A stretch of 64,000 nucleotides of DNA from Ascaphus truei (taxonomy: Eukaryota > Chordata > Amphibia > Anura > Ascaphidae): assembly GCA_036426205.1 (NCBI GenBank), contig CM071571.1:117723076-117787075 (forward strand). Reading direction: 5' to 3'. Below the pieces are notes generated by a model that was not told the origin of the DNA, made no database searches, and worked only from the letters and a program-made list of their open reading frames with translations. Position 1 is the first letter of the stretch. Every line of letters begins with the position of its first letter. The translations under genes and the position numbers were made by a program. Positions 35,442-46,551 of this stretch are shown here, one piece after another.

Positions 35442-37400
35442 TGATGATTACTGCGCATGCGCCTGTAAATTCACCACTGCTTGCTTGAGTGAGTGACCAA
35501 AAAAAATAAAAATATTTTTTTTCTCTTTATTTTTATTTTCTCCACAAGCCTGCAAAAACCATCTTGATATTACGATATTCAATCTGTGCTGTAGCGTTTG
35601 ACTGATGTAAAGGGGGGTTAAGGCTGCACACCACAATATATAAATAAATACATACAGTTTACCGGTGCTGCTGGTTCAAGGAAGTACCTGCCAGGAAATT
35701 CCAAAGTACACTGAGGAAAAAAGAGAGATCCAGCGCTCCACGGATTTCAAGATGATGAATTTATTGTGCCACACGACGTTTCGACCAACAGGTCTTTTTC
35801 AACAAGGCATGTCACTTGAAATAAACCTGTTGGTCGAAACGTCGTGTGGCACAATAAATTCATTATTCTTGAAATCTGTAGCGTTTGACTGCACATGGTT
35901 GATTTGTGTGCTTTTTATGTACTGTATTTGGGGGTGTAGGGATCAAATTATTATGATGACCTGCCTTTTGAAATTATGTAATTTCTTTTAACTGCTGCCC
36001 AGCTACTGTAATCCTTCATGCAGCTGTACCCTGTACCCCCCACCCCCACGCACACACACAAGGCTCGCTCAAGGATTTGAAACTCTTATCGTCAGACACC
36101 TCTACAGAGTCATTCATTTTCTGAAGCTTGTCATTGTGTTATTAATCGGTCCCTAGCCGAGCGTCACCTCACTGCGCCTGCGTGTATTCCTCATTGAGAT
36201 GGGCGCTATCTGATTACTGCGCATGACTCACCCAACCCCCCCCCCCCAACCCTTTGAGGCTTTGTTTACGGTAACGCTTTGGAAAATCCCTTCTCGAATT
36301 TGATATGTAAATCTGATTTGCACAGCACTGTGAGAATTGAGAGTTAAAAAAACCATTAACTGATTCATGTTGTTTTGTCATTCTTTATTTTTCTTAGGTG
36401 TACTGTAGGTGTGGGGGGGGGGGGTTGTTGTCAATGATTATGATTATCATGAATGTAAATAAATATTTATTTAATTTTATCAGGAACCAAAAAAACAAAT
36501 ATAAAACGCTTGCCATTGTGTTTTTAATCCGTCCCTAGCCGAGCATCACCTCTCTATGCGCCTGCGTGTAATCCTCTTTGGGATGGGAGCTAGTTGATGA
36601 TTACTGTGCATGCGCCTGTAAATTCACCACTGCTTGCTTGAGTGAGTGACCAAAAAAATAAATATATATTTTTTTCTCTCCTCATTTTTTATTTTTATTT
36701 TCTCCACAAGCCTGCAAAAACCATCTTGATATTACGATATTCAATCTGTGCTGTAGCTTTTGACTGCGACCCTATGCGTTTGACTGCACATGGTTGATTT
36801 GTGTGCTTTTTATGTACTGTATTTGGGGGTATAGGGATCATATTATTATGATGAACTGCCTTTTGAAATTATGTAATTTCTTTGAACTGCTGCAGCTAAT
36901 CCTTCATTCAGCTGTACCCTGTAACCCCCTCCCCCACGCACAAACACAAGGCTCGCTCAAGGATTTGAAACTCTTATCGACAGACACCTCTATAGAGTCA
37001 TTCATTTTCTGAAGCTTGTCATTGTGTTTTTAATCCGTCCCTAGCCGAGCGTCACCTCACTGCGCCTGCGTGTAATCCTCTTTGAGATGGGAGCTAGCTG
37101 ATTACTGCGCATGACTCACCCAACCCCCCTGCAACCAACCCTTTGAGGCTTTGTTTACGGTAACGCTTTGGAAAATCCCTTCTCGAATTTGATATGTAAA
37201 TCTGATTTGCACAGCATTGTGAGAATTGAGAGTTAAAAAAAACATTAACTGATTCATGTTGTTTTGTCATTCTTTATTTTTCTTTGGTGTACTGTAGGTG
37301 TGGGGGGGGTTGTTGTCAATGATTATGATTATCGTGAATGTAAATAAATATTTATTTTATTTTATCAGGAACAAAAAAAACAAATATAAAAATAATCATG
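35442..37400. repeat. Two tandem ~0.87-kb units inside transposon copy 2
   Basis: The segment from about 35442 recurs from about 36597 (GCGCATGCGCCTGTAAATTC; GCACATGGTTGATTTGTGTG; GGAAAATCCCTTCTCGAATT). The first unit is lengthened by the 271-bp retroposon at 35605-35875. Copy 3 has the same pair of units, so the duplication predates their separation. Function unknown. Confidence 0.75.
35605..35875 (+). mobile_element. 271-bp retroposon with inverted hammerhead-like motifs and 16-bp TSD
   Basis: CTGTAGCGTTTGACTG flanks it (35589-35604, 35876-35891). It begins with a segment related to the one at 49471-49690 (ACCGGTGCT.CTGGTTCA). It ends in a ~60-bp foldback in which CCAACAG...GTCGAAACGTCG occurs in both orientations. 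The hammerhead-like core is degenerate (TTGAAAA or TTGAAAT for CTGANGA), though GAAACGT is kept. Probably a non-autonomous PLE or retrozyme-like unit. Confidence 0.7.
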
Positions 37401-38122
37401 AATAATACATAATGCAGTCTTTATTAATTCTTCTGTCAGATGGAAATTGAGGGCCGGTGGATAATCATGAATAATGCACATTGATAATAATATTAATTAA
37501 TAATATATAATATATAATAATGTATATATATATAGTAATATAATTTTTTCCGTCTTTATCTTCTTCCTCATTCTGGGTACAGTACAGTAGTCATTGAGAG
37601 AGGAGAGGTTTTGTGTACAGTACATCATGACTGCCGTTTAGATACTGTACACTTAACTTTACAAACAGTTCACTGACTGTACACGATACCCCCCCTCTTC
37701 CCCAAAACATCCTTTTTTTCTGAAAAGACAAGAAAACAAAAAATTAGTGCAGTTAGCATACTGTATTATTGCATTGTGTACTGTATAGCTACTCCATATT
37801 GGACTACAGTATGCAGTACTGTCAAACTAATCTATACTGGAACTACTGTATACCCTGACTACTATTAAATACTTTGTAACCAGGCAGTTGGTGCTGCTCT
37901 CTCTGGAAAGAAAAAAATTGAGCAGTTAGGTGCATACTGTATTATGGCATTGTGTACTGTATAGCTACTCCATATTGGACTACAGTATGCAGTTAGTACT
38001 GTCAAACTACTATACTGGAACTACTGTATACTCTGACTACTAGGAAAGAAAAAATCTGTGCCATACTTACCTATATCATACTGTACTTACAATACTACAG
38101 TACAGTACTACAGTATACCATA

Positions 38123-39196
38123 CTACCTTCCTGATGCTTGCCCATTACGCGCGATCACAATGGGCAACACAGTCACAATATGGTCAATATATTTATTGCA
38201 TCATTCCACGGTGAGTACATCGTTCCAAAAATACAATATGCCTTGCGCCAACTCATCCTTTTTGGAGGGTTTCCCGACTTTTCGGATATGGTCCTTCAGC
38301 TGATGCCAGACCATTTCGAACGGATTGAAGTCTGGCGATCTGTCATTGGAGGGGAAAAAAAAGGACAATTAGTTTAAGAGATACAGTACACAGTAGAAAC
38401 AGTGGGAAAAAATGAGACACAGTTACCGCACTTACTCCGCTGGCGTCTTCACCCAGTTGATACCGCGCTCAAGGATATGCGCTGTTGACGCGGTGTGCTT
38501 CGGATCGTTGTCCTGGTAGAAACGGTGACCATCCGGGAACTCACGTGTGATGTATTCCACAATCTCAGGCACAATTTTGTCTTGGAAGAAAGCTTTATTC
38601 ATGATTCCTATATCAAGAAAAGAAAAGTGCTCAAAAAACTGCACACTAGTACAGTACAGTGCGTAAGGCAAAAGCGTGTGACATATATTTTACTGTACCT
38701 TCAAAGATGACGATGTATCCTGGTCCACGTCTAGAGATGGCACCCCACACATGCATCTTCACTGGGTGTTTTGGACGTGGCTTCATAGATATGCGACCTT
38801 TTTTGTGGAATGCAAAGGTGGCAAATCTCTCCAGCGAAACAGTAGACTCATCAGTGAAGATGCAATCCTGGAAAGTTTCTCCACTGTCGATCCATGCCTG
38901 GGACTGGACCACTCGCTTGATTTTGTTAACGTCCCTTATCATGGGGTACGCTCTGTAATGACAAGGAATAAATAATTTTAGAGGTACAGTACAGTTTCTT
39001 TAACAACACTTTCACCTCCTGTACTGTCCAGTACTAACCTCACACGTCCATATTTCCATCCAATTCTGCGTCTCATCTTCTTTATGCTGTCTCGGATACA
39101 GTGAGATTGTGATTTTCCTGCAGAGTGTATTTGACCCTTAATGCACTCTTCTCATCATTCTCCTCACTTATTTTGTCGACCAGAAGAGTTGTCTCC
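38123..39196 (-). pseudogene. Intron-bearing DDE transposase of copy 2, exons 2-5
   Basis: Predicted minus-strand exons are 39196-39039 (helix-turn-helix part), 38952-38699 ([51 protein letters not shown]), 38607-38436 ([32 protein letters not shown]) and 38339-38123 ([18 protein letters not shown], ending QASGR). Introns have GT...AG ends at the same places as in copy 1. Catalytic D, D and E are all present. Defects: no exon 1 is found, exon 2 differs in length from that of copy 1, and a TGA at 38201-38203 replaces an Arg codon. Probably inactive, but a good second witness for the gene model. Confidence 0.85.
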
Positions 39197-39394
39197 CTAC
39201 AATGTACAGAAAAACAACAATCCGGTATTAATTAATTAATATGCAGCAATATAAACACTATATATACTGTTGATATAAAAATATACTGAAATAACTATAA
39301 AAATTAGATAGATCTACACAATATATTGTTCTATTAATATGCAGCAATATAAACAATATATATACTGTTGTTATAAAAATATACAGAAATATCC

Positions 39395-39960
39395 TTGACG
39401 CTGCCGCCGCTCTCCCGGAAACCCACAGGCCATCTTCGCCACTGCTCTTCGACGACGCTGCCGCTGGTGCCCCTGAAATCCACGGGTCACTTTCTCCATT
39501 GCGCTTTGACGACTCTGCCGCTTCTCGCCCGGAAATCCACAGATCACTTTCTCCATCCCTCTTCGACGACGCTGCCGCTTCTCCTCTCCTGGAAATCCAC
39601 AGGTCACCTCCTCCACCCTTTTCGGTGACGCTGCCGCTTCTCTCCATGGAACCCCCATCTCATCCTCCGTAGCACCCATCCACCCAGATGTCCAGAACCA
39701 GCTCGTCTTCCTTGTTAATTTTTAAGCACCACGTGTCCTACTTGGTGTACTGCGAGTGGGCCTACAAAGTGAACTATGAAAGAAATCGCGAAAAAAGGCG
39801 CTTCCCGACAATTTAAGAAAGACTATTGGGGAGGAATTGCGGCGCTTTTTTTCAATTACAGATCCTTTAATGAAAAGCGTTCGAGACTGCATTAATGGCA
39901 TTTTGCGCCATACAAGACATCGGCCCTGGAAGGACAATCTGGTGGGATACGCATTTGCGT
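39395..39960 (+). pseudogene. BEN-domain protein fragment of copy 2
   Basis: The first part matches the Ser/Pro/Asp repeats of the copy 1 BEN protein (repeats with PEIHRSLSPSLFDDAAAS-like sequence), now frameshifted. From about 39715 it encodes the BEN domain: FKHHVSYLVYCEWAYKVNYE, a frameshift, then LRKTIGEELRRFFSITDP, then VRDCINGILRHTRHRPWKDN. The N-terminus, coiled coil and linker are deleted. Lies just upstream of and divergent from the transposase remnant, as in copy 1. Confidence 0.8.
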
Positions 39961-40000
39961 GAGTGTTCAACTGTTGTTTATTTTTTGTAAATGTTTTGTT

Positions 40001-40094
40001 CCAGTCCCCGAGGGCCGCAAACAGGCCTGGTTTTCAAAGGTTATCCTGAAACCGGGCCTGTTTGCGGCCCTCGAGGACTGGAGTTGTGCAGGGC
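40001..40094. mobile_element. ~94-bp palindromic hAT-like MITE, copy a
   Basis: CCAGTCCCCGAGGGCCGCAA and its complement around a short loop, ending GGACTGGAGTTGTGCA. Related in its ends to 25198-25337. Duplicated with its flanks at 40325-40424. Confidence 0.65.
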
Positions 40095-40324
40095 TGACTG
40101 ACTGTTCTGTACACCATCCTACTGTAAATGTTTTGACTTGCTGTACTTTAAAAAGGAGATGTTCCCTTTTGTATATTTTATGAATAAAGATTTTTTTTTA
40201 ATAACACCATACTGTTGTGCTGTACTGTACATGTTTTGACTTCCTGTACTTAAATAAAGGAGATGTTGCGTGTTTTAACCTGTATTAATAAAGAAATGTT
40301 TTTACTTACTGTACACACAGGACC

Positions 40325-40424
40325 TGCACAATTCCAGTCCCCGAGGGCCGCAAACAGGCCCAGTTTTCAAAGGTTTTCCTGAAAACCGGGCCTGTTTGCG
40401 GCCCTCGAGGACTGGAGTTGTGCA
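40325..40424. mobile_element. ~100-bp palindromic hAT-like MITE, copy b
   Basis: TGCACAATTCCAGTCCCCGA at left and its near-complement ending GAGTTGTGCA at right. Its downstream flank (CTGACTGACTGTTCTGTACA and beyond) repeats that of copy a, so a ~325-bp block was tandemly duplicated rather than inserted twice. Confidence 0.65.
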
Positions 40425-41382
40425 GGCCTGACTGACTGTTCTGTACACCATACTACTGTAAATGTTTTGACTTGCTGTACTTTAATAAAGGAGATGTTGC
40501 GTTTTGTATATTTTATGAATAAAGATTATTTTTTAATAACAACATGTGACTGTAAACCATACTGACTGACTGTAAATGTTTTGACTTTCTGTACATAAAT
40601 GTTTTCACTTGCAGTAAACCATACACCTGTTGATGTTTTGAATTGCTGTGCACTTAAAATGTTTTTACATTGTACAGTATTTGTAAATAAATGTTTTTGT
40701 ACTTACTCCAACAATAAAAGAAAATGTTGATTTGTTTTAAATTGTTCCATTGTCTCCTTTTATACTGTAACAAAATACAGTGTTTCTAGAATGTACAGTA
40801 CTGTCCATCACAAGAGTATTAAAACAATACATGCTGTACGGGTATATAATACACATATGTACTGGAATATATGTAGAATAAATGCATCCTTTTTATTTTC
40901 TCGGGTTTATTATAAAGTATATATATAAACTGTAGTCTCTGGTACGTGTTTTTTTAAATACGATTCAGCAATGTGCAGGCATTGTTACACAAAGCGATAT
41001 TATCCATCGAAATCCCTCCATTTGCCGTTTTCCACATGAGATGTCAAAGTTTTCTTTTCTGAGGAAAATATAAATAAAAGTTTTACTGTAATTGTCAGTC
41101 CCCTAAAGAAGTTCCCAGTCAGTCCCACCAATAATTTTCTTGGGGGGACGTCTCCTGTTCACATGCGCATGTGCCTACCGTCGATGTGATGACACGCATA
41201 TGCATTTCAAGAAGGTTCCAATGCGCATGCGCCTAGCATTCCACCAGTTGTTCAGTATCTACAGTACTGTAGAAGCCGCTCAGCCAATGATATTGCTTAC
41301 AGGAGAATCGCTTGACTTTTGAATTGCACTGATATTGATATTTTCAAAATAAAAAAAACAGAATAAAATACAGCAACATTAC

Positions 41383-41992
41383 TCACCATAGAATTTCCCA
41401 TTCAGCTGGCGCCGGCGCCGGGCCACTGCCAGTCCAGTATTCTTGATCATACACGTTGACAGGTGACAGCGGGACTACTACACCTGTAGTCAGCTGATGA
41501 GGCTGGAAATCGCTTAGGTACAAGAAAGCTTGCTCGAAACTGTACGCGAAATCCGGCTCAGGCTGCAGTTATCCATGCGTGGACAGACAGCAAGGGTTGT
41601 CACTGATGGTCGGACCGTTATTGGAAGCCGGTGCTGGTGCTGGCGCATTGCTTGCCAGCGACTGACGTTTCTTACTTGGTTTTAACACGACCTTTCGCCT
41701 TTTGCCGTCTGCATCATAGATACGGGAAAAACCTGGTGATACACACCAATACCCTCCAATAAATTCGGGATCAATACGAAAAAAACAGGGATCGCTACAT
41801 AACTTTTTCCTTATTGCACGCTTCCACACATGAGGAGCTGGCGAAAATTTGTAAAAGTCATAGTTTTCGATAAAATACTGATAAATTTGAACAACTGTTG
41901 CCATCTTAGCATGTTGCATTAATCGCGGCCAATATTAAATAAGCGTACGTTCTGTCGGGTTTTTGGAACACGGCCTGCACTTGTACACTCAT
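41383..41992 (-). pseudogene. Forkhead-domain gene of copy 2, frameshifted
   Basis: It starts MSVQVQAVFQKPDR (41992) and follows copy 1 closely. A deletion of about 2 bp near 41912 shifts the frame after INAT. The domain then continues (IYQYFIENYDFYKFSPAPHV, WKRAIRKKLCSDPCFFRIDP, GGYWCVSPGFS) with the basic KRRKVVLKPSKKRQ run. A stop lies at 41569-41571, beyond which the same frame continues with the conserved acidic tail (PEPDFAYSFEQAFLYLSDF) to a stop at 41383. The YW pair of the forkhead fold is intact. Right next to the right end of copy 2. Confidence 0.88.
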
Positions 41993-42714
41993 GGCGGCGG
42001 GAATCTCTGGACAATAACCAGACCAGAAACTGGTGATTGTCTTTCTTTAATATGAAAATCCTAAATTGATACATTATTGTAACCTTTTCCTTCAGTCCCA
42101 AGGCCAATTTACAATAGACCACTATGGTATCTTTTTTAAAACGAAACACATGCAACTCGACACATTACTGAAGTGCATGCGCATTACAATTCATGAATAT
42201 CTGCCATCTGGCGGATACACGAAGAATTGCAACCAATTAAATCCAAACCATTCTCAATAAACACATCAACCGCGCATCAACTGCGGCTGTGAATGCAACA
42301 TGAATGCGGTATGAATGCGGCATGAACGCGGTGAAGTGCGTAGCATTCGAAAAAAAATCCCTGAAAAATGCGGTGATGTTGGAGAATAAAAGGGGCCGCG
42401 ACAGTATGTTCTGATTTCATTATATACAGTATTACAGTCTGCGCAATGGGATCTTTTTCTCTATGTCTGATTGTAAAATGTATTGGAAGTGTGATTGTGA
42501 TTTGGATTGTGGCGATTTACAATAGAATGTATGAGAAGTCAGTTTTTAAAACACCTTTAATAATGTGTTATGCTAAATAATTAGGGTGGGCACTTTCACT
42601 GTTTTGGTTGTATTTGTTTTGTGTTCTGGAATTACATTATGGGGAAAAAATAAAATGTTTTCACATTTCAAACTTTTGTGCCAATCCTGTGTGTGTGTGT
42701 GTTCATTCATACTC

Positions 42715-42770
42715 CTGAGGAAGCCACACACCCTTTTTGGCGAAACGCGTAGAGTGGTAGCCGTCCAGAG
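42715..42770 (+). ncRNA. Hammerhead ribozyme-like core
   Basis: CTGAGGA (42715-42721), stem II closed by GCC/GGC, GAAA (42742-42745), then the perfect palindrome ACGCGT, A, and GAGT, which pairs with ACTC before the core. The outer stem I seen at 13681 is lost through 5' truncation. Confidence 0.55.
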
Positions 42771-43380
42771 AGGAGAGAGAAGAGAGGAGAAATTTACTGA
42801 CAGATACTCACAGAACCGCGACCGGAAGTGACGTATCGGGACGGAGCGGAAGTGACGCATCGGTGTGCGAGTGAAGCTGAAACATCCACCCGAGAGGCTG
42901 TATCCCAGTGGAGAACTCCACAGTGCCTGCGGGCAGCTGTTATAGGAAGGTGATCGACCCACAAAAGAGGGAACCCACGAGGGGAGAGATACCTGGATCA
43001 ACGCGCCCACCGCTGGAGGTACAAAGTCCCTGAGAGTGGTGGTTCACACCAAGTCACACCGGAGGAGGCTGAAGTTTAAACCAAAAATCCTTCTCTCTTT
43101 GATCACAATGATTGTGGTACATGCCTGAAATACTTGTTTTTATTGTAAGTGTTCATTTTTTAAACCCCATAAAGTCGAGTTTTTTTACATTATACTGGTC
43201 TGCACTATGGTTTATATTTCTTTTACATACACTTTGCTGCGGAGCTGAGAGCTGGAGACCCTATCACCTGGTGGGAATATCTGTACAGCAGAGACCATTG
43301 AGTGTCAAAACCGCTTGATTTTGACTTACATCTTGTAAGTAGACATCACATATGAGCCAAGAAAGAACGCAGAATATATA

Positions 43381-43779
43381 CACTGGCGACACACTTTATT
43401 CGAGCTTGGCTAGTCCCACGAATTCGGGTATACCCGGCTGTATTGAGGTTTGTGACTGTTTTCTGCCCGAGTGCATTGAGTTATTTTCCAAGCAGGGATT
43501 GAAGCATTTTATTCCCGCTGGCTGCAATACTGCACAGTATATATATATATATACTGCATTACAATTCATGAATTTATGCCATCTGGTAGACACGCGAAGC
43601 ATTGCAGCCTATTAAATCCTAATCATTATCATTTAACAGATCAGCCGCCCGTCAGCCAGGCATGAACCCAGGCTGGGAAGGCAAACGCAACGGGGCTTGT
43701 CAGAGGTGAGGAGCGGTGCATTCCAGGTATCTGCCAGGTACATACCGGGTATTTGCTCGAATAAAGTGTGTCGGTGCAG
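43381..43779 (+). mobile_element. 399-bp MITE, deletion derivative of the FOX/BEN transposon (copy 2)
   Basis: TA at 43379-43380 and 43780-43781. Same length as, and highly similar to, 4774-5172 in opposite orientation. Its left part parallels copy 1 of the transposon from 51080 (TTTATTCCCGCTGGCTGCAA) and its right part parallels about 61085-61314. It interrupts a retroposon copy, so it moved after that insertion. Confidence 0.92.
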
Positions 43780-43902
43780 TATCACTTGAATTTTATTGTC
43801 TGCACTTAGATTGTTTTTCTTGTTTTATGTTCTTTTCCCTTCATGCTCCCCCTGGATTACAACTGGTGTGTGTTCATACACACATCTTTTTACATTACAT
43901 AT

Positions 43903-44345
43903 TGTGACAAAGTACCTTCATGCTCTGTACCTTTTGTCCAGGGATCAGCACTTTCACACAGCCTTCCAGGTAGAGGAGACAGTCTTCTGACACAGAGGTG
44001 AAAAGCTTTGGCCTGTTTATTTTGCCATTCAAATGCTACAGCAGATAACAGGAGTAAATCAAACAAACAAAACAAAAGTCTTTGCTTTTTCCTCAGCATC
44101 ACACAGCGTTTCAGCACACACTTCTCTTCAGAGTAAAACAGCTCTGTCTTGCTCTGTTAAGAGCAGCCTTTTAATAATCTCCCTGCTCAATCAGCTGCTC
44201 CAGTCCTGTGAAAGAAGGGAGAGCTAGCAGTCCTGGTCTGGATTCCCTTTGGTAAATCTCCAAACCGTGGAGTGGAGCAGAAACCCTGCACTAATTGAGG
44301 GCCGTAATATCCCCTTTTCACTACCGTTCCCTCATATCTGTCACA
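43903..44345. mobile_element. Solo-LTR-like repeat
   Basis: Begins TGTGACAAAG and ends TCTGTCACA, flanked by ATAT on both sides. The TG...CA form and short inverted ends fit a solo LTR of about 440 bp. Superfamily not determinable. Confidence 0.45.
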
Positions 44346-44986
44346 ATATATTATATATTTATATAGTAAAGCTGGCTGAGTTATTGTGAACAGTGCAGAG
44401 GAATTCTTGGTAGGGACTTTGACATTATGGTAAATATCCATTAACATTTTGAAGCATTTTAAATCTTAGGAATTATAGGGCTTTAAATATAGATTTTCTT
44501 ATATTTTAATTAAGCATTTAAGAGGAAATCTGTAACAAATAAATGAACGCACACAAAACATCTTGTAGACAGCTGAATAATGTAAGTGGCCTCATTTAGC
44601 TAAATGAATTATCTTACAGCAAATATATCTTCATTTAATGCCAACCCCCATATACAGTCAGAGAAAGAATCATGGTGGAGGAAAGAGGTGGTACTTTACC
44701 TATGGATGGACAAGCTTATCCCACACTGGCATCACACATTAGGAAGCAAAAATCAAACTGCTCCTATAAATTACATTCATCATTAGCTGACATCAGCTTA
44801 ATTAGGTCCTAAAAGTGCCTACATAGCTAGATAGACAGATACAGAGAAGGGATAAAACTAATAGTTACTGCTACTGTATCTTGCTACTGAAATAATGACA
44901 ATTAAAAATACAACTATGTACCGACAAAGTACTTATTTTGTATACAAAATGTTCTAAAAAGGAAAACAAATCAGTGCACTAGGAAT
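44346..44986. other. No gene recognised
   Basis: AT-rich intergenic sequence with no recognisable feature. Confidence 0.4.
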
Positions 44987-45242
44987 CAAGATGGGCGAAT
45001 CTGCCCAAATCTGTTTCCTGGATTTTTTCGCATTTTCCTTCCAAAATACGTTTCGCGGTGTAAAATCGCCAATTGGATTCTACAAATTCGTCCACACATT
45101 TCAGAATCCGCTGTGTGCATTGGCAATAATAATAAAACAAAATCCGCAAAACGCAATCGCCCCTTTTGAGATTGATCCGCTGAAATCCGCAGAGCAAAAT
45201 GAACCCGCCGATCCCCTGTGGAACAAATTTACCCATATCTAA
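44987..45242. mobile_element. 256-bp hAT-type MITE
   Basis: Direct repeat CTAGGAAT (8 bp) at 44979-44986 and 45243-45250. Imperfect inverted ends: AAGATGGGCGAATCTG, and from the right AGATATGGGTAAATTTG. An 8-bp TSD is the hAT signature. Confidence 0.8.
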
Positions 45243-45250
45243 CTAGGAAT

Positions 45251-46179
45251 GCATTAGTAGGTAATTTTATAACCAAATGGACACAGTATATTTTAATTGC
45301 AATAATTTCCATATATACTTTATATCTATTTCTAAAGCTTATTTGCATTTATGTTTTTAAAAAAAACTACACGATCAAGCAAACATAATTCTAGCTATTT
45401 ATGTAAAATGAAGCAACCTTTGGTAATAAATATACTAAACTAGCCTCCCTCTAGTCTTGCAAATGTATGTATGTGTTCTATAATTTAACATGTTATAATT
45501 TGTTTGGAAAATTAAAGTAATAAACTACAGTTTGTTGTTAGTCTGAACAGTGGCTATGATTGTCACAGTGGGTGGTTGCAAATGCTGGGGGAAAAAAGTA
45601 TTGTCAAAAACATATGTAGACAGCATAAATACTATTTTCTAAGGGCTATTATCAAAGCAGTATTTTTAGACCAAGTATTGCATTTAAAAATTCACCCCCT
45701 AAGATAACATCTACAGTTAATGCAATCAAAACCTTATAAAGGATTTCTCTTTTTTTCCTCTCCATCTCTGTCAGGGCAGTTCAGAAAATAAGCTCCCAAA
45801 ATCAATAGATCTTATTGCTGTATTATATATATATATAAAAAAAACCTTTAAGGCCAGCTGTTTAATATGCTGTGTAACCTCTTCTTCGTGTTAAGAAATC
45901 CTCTGAGCTCCATTAATCAAAGCATTTTACTGGTGGTTTCACAGTATATAACGGCACAGATAAACAAAGGAGGTACTGACTGGGTAGGGGGGGGGGAAGG
46001 AGGGGGAGGGTTGAAGTTAGGATGTACAGGGTTAAGTTTTAGTGGTGTCAGAGCAGGTAGTTTGGCTCAGTGGGGAGGTATAAGAGTAATGGGAAAAATA
46101 TACTCGCCCTCTTTTCCTGCTTGCGCACGAGGAGTCATCATGTTGCCAAAGAAATACACCCATGCTGACAAGCCCATGC
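45251..46179. other. No gene recognised
   Basis: AT-rich, with an (AT)n at about 45825-45836 and a G-rich tract at about 45990-46010. The 129-aa frame at 45867-46256 runs into the next MITE and shows no domain. Confidence 0.4.
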
Positions 46180-46181
46180 TA

Positions 46182-46549
46182 CAGATGCTGCGGTCGTTAT
46201 TCGAACAAATCACGGAGCCGTTTTCATGTGCGCTGCTGTACTCCACGCGGCATTGACGCGGCCAATCGCACGAGGCACACCTGTTTATCGCGGTTGCTTT
46301 GTTTGAATTTCATGGATTGTGTGCAATTAAATGCAATGAAATTAATGAATTGTAATGTGTACAGTACTGTGCTACTGTGCTACTGTGTCAATTTCAGGTG
46401 TTTAAAAACCAGAACACTAAAATGCAATTTTCTGCACTCGCCTGCACTCGCGTCTTAAGACGGTAAGGTTGGAAGAAATCCCGCTCCATGACATGGGTAT
46501 TCTGAGGTATACAACTCATGAAGTGTTCGAATAACGGCTGCTGCATCTG
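46182..46549 (-). mobile_element. 368-bp MITE with FOX/BEN-type ends (diverged)
   Basis: TA at 46180-46181 and 46550-46551. Ends CAGATGCTGCGGTCGTTATT and, from the right, CAGATGCAGCAGCCGTTATT. The middle keeps AATGAATTGTAATG and TTCAGGTGTTTAAAAA, found in the right-end region of the large transposons. A third, more diverged non-autonomous family. Confidence 0.8.
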
Positions 46550-46551
46550 TA

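Larger units (their letters stand above)
34904..42404 (+). mobile_element. FOX/BEN transposon, copy 2: 7.5 kb, decayed
   Basis: TA at 34902-34903 and 42405-42406. Ends: CAGTGGCGGCCGCCTTTATC at left; from the right, CTGTCGCGGCCCCTTTTATT. Order from the left: non-coding region with two ~0.87-kb units, transposase remnant (minus, 38123-39196), BEN fragment (plus, 39395-39960), non-coding, forkhead gene (minus, 41383-41992), right end. The order matches copy 1. Lost or damaged: transposase exon 1, the BEN N-terminus, and frames in all three genes. Confidence 0.88.
42707..43865 (+). mobile_element. Retroposon with hammerhead-like motif, copy 2, carrying a MITE
   Basis: GTGTGTGTTCAT flanks it (42695-42706, 43866-43877). 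It matches 13158-14433 from the hammerhead-like motif to the end (GGATTACAA), but lacks the ~530 bp upstream of that motif, so it is 5'-truncated about 8 bp before the core. It inserted into a GT microsatellite. A 399-bp MITE lies at 43381-43779. Confidence 0.75.
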
